Below, in pieces: positions 30,304 through 35,780 of a stretch of 35,780 nt of DNA (its first letter is position 1; each line of letters opens with the position of its first letter). The stretch is from assembly GCA_016926475.1 (NCBI GenBank), contig JAFGON010000003.1:1-35780 (forward strand). The letters run 5' to 3'. Source of the DNA: a candidate division WOR-3 bacterium (GTDB lineage: Bacteria; SDB-A). The notes beneath the pieces were generated by a model. The model was not told the DNA's origin, did not search any database, and saw nothing but the letters and a program-made list of their open reading frames with translations. A program made the position numbers and the translations under genes.

Positions 30304-31179
30304 TTAGAAGATTTTCAATTTCACGGCTGCTTTTTGGGCGAAACGCGATGCGTGACGCAAAAGAATGTTGAACGGAGATTCTAAATATTTGTCCCACTTC
30401 AGGCTCTTTTCGAGAAAAACATTTTTACCTGTCAGCTCGAACAGTTTCCATGTGAGAAGAACATGATATTTGTGATAGTCTAAATTGGCAATCGGTCTAT
30501 GTTTGAAAAGAGAGTAGTACGTCCAAAAACCCGTGTCGTAAAGGCTGATATTATTTTCCAGTGATAAAACCAACTCATCTTTTAATGTATGAAATTGCCT
30601 GTCTTTAATCAACTCGCATACATCGAACAGACCTAATAAAGAAACAATCATACCATTCAAAACCAGACTTTTGGGATCGGATGCATATTCTTCCAGAGCG
30701 ACCGAGCCGTCAGGAAACTCTGAACGGACTCCTCCTTGTTTTACGGTATAAAAGAACGGTTTTATGGCTTCAGAAGAAGCTTCCAAAAAACTGACTTGTC
30801 CTGTAATTTCATAAGCTCTTGTGAAAACAGATGAAGCCCTTCCCTGCGCCATCGCCGAAATCCAGGGCGGTTTCAAATTCATATGACCGAGAGGAAAATC
30901 GAATTCAAAAATCAAACCTTTTTTGCAGGATTTTCCTTTTTTAAAAAGCCATGAGCTGATTCTGATGAATTCGTCGAGGTGTTTTTGATTTTTTTTCAAA
31001 AGGTATACCTGCAAGTTGTAAAGTGCGTAATGGCAGATGAATATTACATTGTATTCAACCCCCCATGAGTATTTATACATCGGAATGTTTTCCGAGTCGA
31101 AAACGAAGTTTTCGTACATACCTTCTCTGACGTCTTTGAAACCCAGATCAATGTGATAAGGCGTGGGTAAATTACTCAT
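30304..31179 (-). CDS. D-glucuronyl C5-epimerase-like protein
   Basis: A 291-residue protein matching the C-terminal catalytic (alpha/alpha barrel) region of glucuronyl C5-epimerases, which turn glucuronate into iduronate within a polysaccharide chain. Conserved-looking blocks are PPWISAMAQGRASSVFTRAY (104-123), ALEEYASDP (161-169), LVLNGMIVSLLGLFD (172-186), LYDTGFWTYY (213-222), DYHKYH (234-239) and a late KWDKYLES. There is no signal peptide or membrane helix, so it would act in the cytoplasm or be part of a cytoplasmic assembly. It lacks the N-terminal domain of animal enzymes. Gene spacing (24 bases after radC, one base before the cyclase-like gene) shows an operon. It could instead be a non-epimerase relative; the substrate is unknown. 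Confidence 0.75.
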   Translation of the reverse strand: MSNLPTPYHIDLGFKDVREGMYENFVFDSENIPMYKYSWGVEYNVIFICHYALYNLQVYLLKKNQKHLDEFIRISSWLFKKGKSCKKGLIFEFDFPLGHMNLKPPWISAMAQGRASSVFTRAYEITGQVSFLEASSEAIKPFFYTVKQGGVRSEFPDGSVALEEYASDPKSLVLNGMIVSLLGLFDVCELIKDRQFHTLKDELVLSLENNISLYDTGFWTYYSLFKHRPIANLDYHKYHVLLTWKLFELTGKNVFLEKSLKWDKYLESPFNILLRHASRFAQKAAVKLKIF

Positions 31180-31203
31180 TGGAGATGATTTTTAAAATAA
31201 TTT

Positions 31204-31911
31204 TCAACCTAACAAACCGTTTTCCCTGAAACTGTAAGCTTTTTTTTCCGTGACTATAATATGATCCAAAAGACTTATTTCTATTCCGGATAGAATTTTT
31301 TCAATCTTTTCGGTGAGTATGACATCTGCCTGAGAAGGTTCCGGGTTTTGTGACGGATGGTTGTGAATGAGTATAACCGAAGAAGCTTTTTTCAAAAGGG
31401 CTCTTTCCATGATTTTTCGAGGATATACATCAGCTTGACCAACCGTGCCCTCCGAGACAGTGAAAAGTTCAAGGACTGACCCGGCGTTGTTTAAAAAAAT
31501 CGAATACACATGTTCGTCTTTAAGGCTGCCGATTGAGGGGCAGAGATTTTTTTCAATTTCGTCAACTGCGTCTTTTGAATTTCTAATTTTCTTTGTTTTT
31601 ATGTTCTGTTTTAAAGCTCTTTTGTAACATTCAGCGGTGAAGAGAATTCCAAAAGCGGCATGTTCTTTTACGCCGGAAAAGCTGATTAAATCTTCTTTGT
31701 CTGCGTTGAACACTTCGTGGAGAGTTTTGAATTGCTTTAAAATTTCCTTTGCCTGCGGTCTCATGTCTTGTCTTGGTCTTCCGACGGTCAAAAGGAGTTC
31801 AACTATATCCGTATCTGAAAGGGAATCGATACCTTCTGAAAGGTATTGATCTCTCAGCCTCTTCCGGTGTCCTTGTCTGTGTTTATCGGGATTACTTTTC
31901 GATGATTTCAT
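31204..31911 (-). CDS. radC: RadC-family JAB/MPN protein
   Basis: A 235-residue RadC homolog from the ATG at 31911. The N-terminal half is a helix-hairpin-helix-like region (SDTDIVELLLTVGRPRQD, then FSGVKEHAAF). The C-terminal half is the MPN/JAMM metal domain with HNHPSQNPEPSQAD; His183, His185 and Asp196 are the expected metal ligands, and Glu133 (DEHVYSIFLN) the acidic partner. RadC was once linked to DNA repair, but its biochemical role remains unsettled. A longer frame from 31962 exists inside the Mur ligase gene; the ATG at 31911 gives a normal N-terminus and a 20-base overlap with that gene. Being within this operon is likely incidental to function. Confidence 0.9.
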   Translation of the reverse strand: MKSSKSNPDKHRQGHRKRLRDQYLSEGIDSLSDTDIVELLLTVGRPRQDMRPQAKEILKQFKTLHEVFNADKEDLISFSGVKEHAAFGILFTAECYKRALKQNIKTKKIRNSKDAVDEIEKNLCPSIGSLKDEHVYSIFLNNAGSVLELFTVSEGTVGQADVYPRKIMERALLKKASSVILIHNHPSQNPEPSQADVILTEKIEKILSGIEISLLDHIIVTEKKAYSFRENGLLG

Positions 31912-33244
31912 CAGTAATTTTCCCGAGAAAAGGATCTCTCGCACCCATTGTAATAAAGGCATCGTATTGAGAGAGGTTTACACTTTTCCAATTCAATTCT
32001 CCACTCGTCACTGTTAAATCATTGTTGAAAGATTTTACCAGTTCTTCGAGCCATTTTGAATTAAATTGTGTCTCCTTGATGGTTCCTCCAGTGTAGAAGA
32101 CTTCAAATAAATGCAGACAATCCTTTTGACCCAGCAAATCTGCAAAAATACGGGCGATCTCTAATCCAAATAGTTTCAAGGGTCCGAAACCGTGTGGACG
32201 GAAAGCGATGAAAATATTTTTATGTCTTTCTTTAAGAGCTCTTATTGAAGCATTGATTTTTGCCGGATTATGGGCAAAGTCATCGTATATTTTGGTTTTT
32301 CCCCGCTTGCCTTTGAATTCAAGCCTTCTTTTGATAACCGGCAGGCCCAGTAAAGCTTTTTTGACTATTGAAAGTTCAATTCCGAATTCAACACAGGCTT
32401 TTATGGCCGCCACACAATTTTCAACGTTATGACGACCGAAAAGTGGAACATCGTATACTTCACCTTCGAGCATGAATTTCGTCCAGGTTATACCGGTTTT
32501 ATCTTCAAAACTGTCCATGACAGAATGATCGCTTGTATATACTAATCCGCAATCGATAAGGCCATGGCAGGAATAATTGACAAAGCATTTTTTGCTGTTA
32601 AAGCAAAAGTCTTTAAACATACTTGTCAATTTTTCCAACTTAAAATGATCCCTTGTAATATTGAGAACAATTCCGATATCGGGTCTGTAAAGATGGAGTT
32701 TGCCGTCGCTTTCGTCTGATTCGACAACGAATAATTCTTCTATGTCTTTTTGAAAATAAGGCTCTCCTTCGCTGCCGGTGAAAACAGCGGGTTTTCTTCC
32801 TGATGTTTTAAGGACATGACCAATTATCGTGGCCGTGGTGGTCTTGCCGCTGGTCCCGGCAACGCAAATGGAGTATCCGTTATTGACTATCTGTGCCAAA
32901 ATCTCTGATCGGCTGATTACCGGGACGCCTTTTTCGAGGGCTCCTTCTATCAAAGGGGTGGAATCCTCAACAGCGGCACTTCTAATCAGCAAAAAAACCG
33001 ATTTTTCAAATACCGAGAATTTTTCGCCGACTATTTTTACTCCGAGATTTTCGAGGAATGATCTTTTTCCGTCGGCTTTGCCCATATCGAAAAGCCGGTC
33101 TGAACCTATTAGACGGAATCCTTTTACGGCTAAATAAGCCGCGAGTACGATCATTCCTGAACCGGCCAACCCCGCAACGTAAATCAGTCCTTCATTTTTT
33201 AAATCGGTATTTAAAGAAAAATGCATGTCCAAATTTTCCTGCAT
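31892..33244 (-). CDS. MurC/Mpl-type Mur ligase
   Basis: A roughly 450-residue ATP-dependent amide ligase of the peptidoglycan family, cytoplasmic. The N-terminal Rossmann domain has VAGLAGSGMIVLAAYLA and GFRLIGSD. The ATP site is AGTSGKTTTATIIG (Lys134 counting from the ATG at 33244), with ESDESDG, LNITRDHF, FGRHNVENCVAAI and YDDFAHNPAKI following. These fit MurC (adds L-Ala to UDP-MurNAc) or Mpl (attaches recycled tripeptide). The glycine loop AGLAGSG and FRPHGFGPLK differ from textbook MurC GxGGxGM and QPHR, so I do not choose between them. Possible starts are TTG 33265, ATG 33244 and ATG 33226; the last has AGGA ten bases upstream. It heads the five-gene minus-strand run. Confidence 0.85.
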   Translation of the reverse strand: MQENLDMHFSLNTDLKNEGLIYVAGLAGSGMIVLAAYLAVKGFRLIGSDRLFDMGKADGKRSFLENLGVKIVGEKFSVFEKSVFLLIRSAAVEDSTPLIEGALEKGVPVISRSEILAQIVNNGYSICVAGTSGKTTTATIIGHVLKTSGRKPAVFTGSEGEPYFQKDIEELFVVESDESDGKLHLYRPDIGIVLNITRDHFKLEKLTSMFKDFCFNSKKCFVNYSCHGLIDCGLVYTSDHSVMDSFEDKTGITWTKFMLEGEVYDVPLFGRHNVENCVAAIKACVEFGIELSIVKKALLGLPVIKRRLEFKGKRGKTKIYDDFAHNPAKINASIRALKERHKNIFIAFRPHGFGPLKLFGLEIARIFADLLGQKDCLHLFEVFYTGGTIKETQFNSKWLEELVKSFNNDLTVTSGELNWKSVNLSQYDAFITMGARDPFLGKITDEIIEK

Positions 33245-33439
33245 GAAGTGAAAAATAATGCACAAAATTCGAAAAAGTAAAAAAACATCAAGGATTTCAT
33301 GGAAACCGTGTGGTTTTTATAATACGTTTCTAACCTCTCTTTTACTTCTGGAGCTGTTGCTTTGAGTTAAATCCTGCAGTCTTTTAACTTATATAATCTT
33401 TTCGTCGATAATTCAAATAAATACTTGTAAATACGCAGT

Positions 33440-33490
33440 TTTATCAATGTCCATGACTTGACAATATACTGTAGAGGTGATATTGATAAA
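33440..33490. repeat. Perfect 9-bp inverted repeat flanking the hutI promoter (candidate operator)
   Basis: TTTATCAAT (33440-33448) and ATTGATAAA (33482-33490) are exact reverse complements, 33 bases apart, and bracket the TTGACA hexamer. Their centres are 42 bases apart, about four helical turns, so two protein dimers could face the same side of the DNA. This arrangement suits a repressor controlling hutI. No regulator gene is adjacent. Confidence 0.4.
33458..33484 (+). promoter_or_regulatory. Probable hutI promoter
   Basis: A perfect TTGACA (33458-33463) is followed 15 bases later by GATATT (33479-33484), or 17 bases later by the poorer TATTGA. The -10 region overlaps the right arm of the inverted repeat, so a protein bound there would block RNA polymerase. 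The -10 is weak, consistent with a regulated promoter. Confidence 0.4.
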
Positions 33491-33548
33491 TTGGTAATTG
33501 TTTGTAGTATCAAGATTTTAAGGGCGGTAAAGAGGGTTTATTGGCTGA

Positions 33549-34787
33549 GTGAAAAAGCTTGTTAAAGACATTGGTCAAATCATCACCATGAACGAAGGGA
33601 AAATACCCAAAAGAGGAGATGATTTAAAAAAGATAGGACTGATAGAAGGGTATGATTTGCTTATGGAAAACGGGCTCATAAGCGAAATCGCCCCAGTCGG
33701 TAAATATTGCGCTTCAGACGTAGATGAGGTTTTCAGCGCTCAGGGCTTGAACGCCTTGCCAGGTCTTGTTGATTCACATACTCATTCGGTTTTCTGCGGT
33801 TCAAGAGTCGGAGAGTTTTACGAGAGAGCATCCGGAAAGGATTACCTTGAAATTTTAAAAGACGGCGGCGGAATACTCAGTACCGTGAGAAGCGTCAGGA
33901 AAGCCTCGGAAAGAGAATTGGCGTCTTTTTCTTCAGGTTTTATGAAAAAATTTATTGACTTAGGAACGACGACAGTAGAAATAAAATCCGGGTACGGTTT
34001 GACAACCGAGGATGAGATTAAAATTCTCAAAACGGTAAAAAAACTTTCATCCGAGATTGACACCGTGCCGACTTTTTTGGGAGCGCACGCAATTCCGGAA
34101 GAATACAAAGACAGAAAAAAAGAGTATGTAGATTTGATAGTGAATTCGATGCTTAGGGCTGTATCTGAAAAAAAGCTTGCGATTTTTTGCGATGTTTTTT
34201 GTGAAAAAGGAACTTTTGATTCAAATGATGCTCGGAGAATAGCCGAAGCGGCGACAGCCCTAGGATTGAGAATGAAATTTCACGCCGAGCAATTTACAAG
34301 ATCCGGAATAGTGGAGCTGGCTCTTGAATTCAGTGCTGCATCTGTGGATCATTGCGTGGAAATCACAGACGAGGATATTGACATGCTGTCATCATCTGAA
34401 ACCGCAGTGGTTTTCTTGCCTGGAACCGAACTGGTGTTAAATCAAATCAATTACGCCCCCGCGAGAAAGGTTATTGATAAAAACTGCATTGTCGCTTTGT
34501 CTACAGATTTCAATCCGGGGAGTTGTCCTATCCAATCTCTTTGGACGATAGGCGCTCTCGCTGTATTGAAATTATCGATGTCCTTTGAAGAAGTTCTAAA
34601 CGCTATAACTGTCAACGCGTCTTATTCTCTAGGTCTTCATGATAAAGCCGGGTTAATCAAAGAGGGATTTTGGGCAGACATAATTCTCACTGAAGTAAGG
34701 GATTTCAGGGAGTTGTTCTATTACCTGGGAAGCAACCCTGTAAGGGTTGTTATCAAGAAAGGAAAAGTAGTAAAATCTGAATTATGA
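33549..34787 (+). CDS. hutI: Imidazolonepropionase
   Basis: A 412-residue amidohydrolase that opens imidazolone-5-propionate to N-formimino-L-glutamate, the third step of histidine degradation. Metal-site residues His77 and His79 (DSHTHSVF), His245 (HAEQF) and Asp320 (STDFNPGSCP) are in place. The substrate-binding family blocks RVGEFYERASGKDYLEI, GGGILSTVR and IKSGYGL are also seen. Length matches the family (about 405-420). It starts at GTG 33549, with a modest GAGGG some distance upstream. No hutH, hutU or formiminotransferase gene is in the window, so the rest of the pathway must lie elsewhere. Its stop codon overlaps the ATG of the next gene (ATGA). Confidence 0.95.
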   Translation: MKKLVKDIGQIITMNEGKIPKRGDDLKKIGLIEGYDLLMENGLISEIAPVGKYCASDVDEVFSAQGLNALPGLVDSHTHSVFCGSRVGEFYERASGKDYLEILKDGGGILSTVRSVRKASERELASFSSGFMKKFIDLGTTTVEIKSGYGLTTEDEIKILKTVKKLSSEIDTVPTFLGAHAIPEEYKDRKKEYVDLIVNSMLRAVSEKKLAIFCDVFCEKGTFDSNDARRIAEAATALGLRMKFHAEQFTRSGIVELALEFSAASVDHCVEITDEDIDMLSSSETAVVFLPGTELVLNQINYAPARKVIDKNCIVALSTDFNPGSCPIQSLWTIGALAVLKLSMSFEEVLNAITVNASYSLGLHDKAGLIKEGFWADIILTEVRDFRELFYYLGSNPVRVVIKKGKVVKSEL

Positions 34788-35780
34788 AAAAAGAAGAAGT
34801 TGAAATTTTCAAAAAACTTTTTGAATCAGGGAAATGGGAAGAAGCCCAAAGATTCAGCGAAAAAGTTCCTAAAGAAAACATGCTAACAGAATTCAAATCG
34901 GTTATTCTTTTCAACACAAATCAAAAAAAGCAGGGAGAAGAAATTTCATCTGAGCTTATAAAAAACTACATAAAAAAACACGAATTTTTCGATTGCTTGG
35001 CATACATGGAATTGATGAGAGTTTTTTGCAAAAAAAATTACAGGAATTACTTTAAGATTCAAAACAGAATTTTCATTCAAGCGAAATTTTGGTCTGGTCT
35101 ACTAGAAGTCATAAGGGATATTTTTCTGACTTACAGTTCTGACGTCGAAAGTGTCTCACAATACGTCGAATCTTTGACAAGCTTTATAGGAAATAAAGAT
35201 GCTCTAAAAATGGTGGAAGACATCATCACTATCGTAAAGACAAAAAAAGTAATCGACAATGATTCCGCTAAATTGACAAAAGAAGGACTCGATTTTTCCG
35301 TCCCCCGATACTTGGAGAAAATCGGTTCTAACGAGAACGCTGCTTATTCATACATCAAAATAGCAAAAAAAGCCATTGAACTCGGGAGAAACGAAGAAGT
35401 TAAGAGTTCGATTGAAGCTCTTGAGAGGTTGGGTTACGGGGGGCTTATTGAAGTCAAAGAGTTGAAAAAAACCATCGAAAGCAACAAGAACAATTATCTT
35501 TTCGGAATAAGCGATAAAAGTGTTTCTGATACTGTAGTAAATTTCATTGACGGAGCTTATGAAAGAATACCGATTGAGGCTCCAGAAAACCACGCAAAAT
35601 ACGCGCAGTCACTTTTCAAAAGAGCGCTTTACGAGCAAACCAAAAACGAGTATCTGTTTTCAGTTCTCACTTACCCACTTCAGCTGAGAAAAACTTACAT
35701 CGAAAATTTATTTTCCGAACTTTCCAACCAAGATATAGATTGGGCAAACGAAGTAATGGATTTTTTCATTAATTCTGGAA
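34784..35780 (+). CDS. N-terminal part of a large helical protein (runs off the window)
   Basis: An open frame starts at ATG 34784, overlaps hutI by 4 bases and continues without a stop to the window edge, about 332 codons. The product is lysine- and glutamate-rich and looks entirely alpha-helical, with TPR-like stretches such as MKKEEVEIFKKLFESGKWEE near the start and AAYSYIKIAKKAIELGRNEE in the middle. There is no signal peptide or membrane segment. I do not recognise the family. One possibility is the long N-terminal extension of large GreA-type transcription factors seen in some spirochaetes and chlamydiae, but no GreA domain lies within the window to support it. Confidence 0.75.
   Translation, partial: MKKEEVEIFKKLFESGKWEEAQRFSEKVPKENMLTEFKSVILFNTNQKKQGEEISSELIKNYIKKHEFFDCLAYMELMRVFCKKNYRNYFKIQNRIFIQAKFWSGLLEVIRDIFLTYSSDVESVSQYVESLTSFIGNKDALKMVEDIITIVKTKKVIDNDSAKLTKEGLDFSVPRYLEKIGSNENAAYSYIKIAKKAIELGRNEEVKSSIEALERLGYGGLIEVKELKKTIESNKNNYLFGISDKSVSDTVVNFIDGAYERIPIEAPENHAKYAQSLFKRALYEQTKNEYLFSVLTYPLQLRKTYIENLFSELSNQDIDWANEVMDFFINSG

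Larger units (their letters stand above)
33266..33548. other. Divergent intergenic region between the Mur ligase and hutI
   Basis: These 283 AT-rich bases hold the promoter region of hutI and, presumably, of the Mur ligase operon. The clear objects are the inverted repeat and TTGACA listed separately. A small hairpin AAACC-GTGT-GGTTT (33303-33316) is too weak to call. I see no RNA gene and no open frame worth reporting. Confidence 0.5.

Noticed and set aside
33303-33316. Small hairpin AAACC-GTGT-GGTTT upstream of hutI
   Set aside because: A five-base stem in AT-rich DNA is expected by chance and lies in no position suggesting a function.
1-35780. Mobile element, CRISPR array, tRNA or rRNA genes
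   Set aside because: On reading both strands I found no transposase or integrase motif, no regularly spaced repeats and no recognisable RNA gene. Small non-coding RNAs cannot be excluded without covariance searches.

Overview
The window is about 35.8 kb of AT-rich bacterial chromosome with densely packed genes on both strands. I see no rRNA, tRNA, CRISPR array, integrase or transposase. The envelope looks diderm: there is a Kdo-8-phosphate synthase (lipopolysaccharide core) and a MurC/Mpl-type peptidoglycan ligase. Two secreted peptidases end in C-terminal tails resembling type IX secretion (Por) sorting domains. Together with a bacterial Elp3, a TMTC-like membrane glycosyltransferase and very large multidomain signalling proteins, this points to the FCB group or a nearby candidate phylum (WOR-3/Stahlbacteria-like or Cloacimonadota-like). 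That placement is inference, because there is no phylogenetic marker here.

Layout. 1-4123: gene tail, thioredoxin, Cof-like HAD phosphatase, an opposing inositol-monophosphatase-family gene, then kdsA overlapping a transaldolase-CBS fusion. 4138-5894 (minus): SGNH hydrolase and PrsW-like intramembrane protease. 6058-8211: multi-TM/TPR protein of the TMTC type. 8478-10902: a Trm9/ALKBH8-like methyltransferase and an Elp3-like radical SAM/GNAT protein, divergently arranged across 34 bases. 10990-11898: AEC transporter, followed by two hairpins. 12220-15724: heterodimeric ABC exporter. 15732-20918 (minus): CHASE2 adenylate cyclase, a small exported protein, an M48 metallopeptidase and a C10 (streptopain-like) peptidase, facing a divergent secreted C39-like/golvesin protein (21046-23325). 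23340-26564 (minus): hybrid histidine kinase. 26620-33244 (minus): a tight five-gene run of Mur ligase, RadC, glucuronyl C5-epimerase-like protein, soluble-adenylate-cyclase-like giant protein and 1-Cys peroxiredoxin. 33549-end: hutI and a truncated helical protein.

How the genes may work together. Two features stand out. First, the gene overlapping kdsA has a KdsD-type CBS pair, but its catalytic domain is a transaldolase/fructose-6-phosphate-aldolase barrel instead of a sugar isomerase (SIS) domain. It may be a different way of making or controlling arabinose 5-phosphate for Kdo. Second, the Elp3-like and Trm9-like genes lie head to head. This suggests a bacterial, minimal version of the eukaryotic pathway that makes mcm5U at the tRNA wobble position. 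A third theme is class III cyclase signalling: a CHASE2 cyclase heads a secreted-protease operon, and a second protein has the architecture of animal soluble adenylate cyclase.
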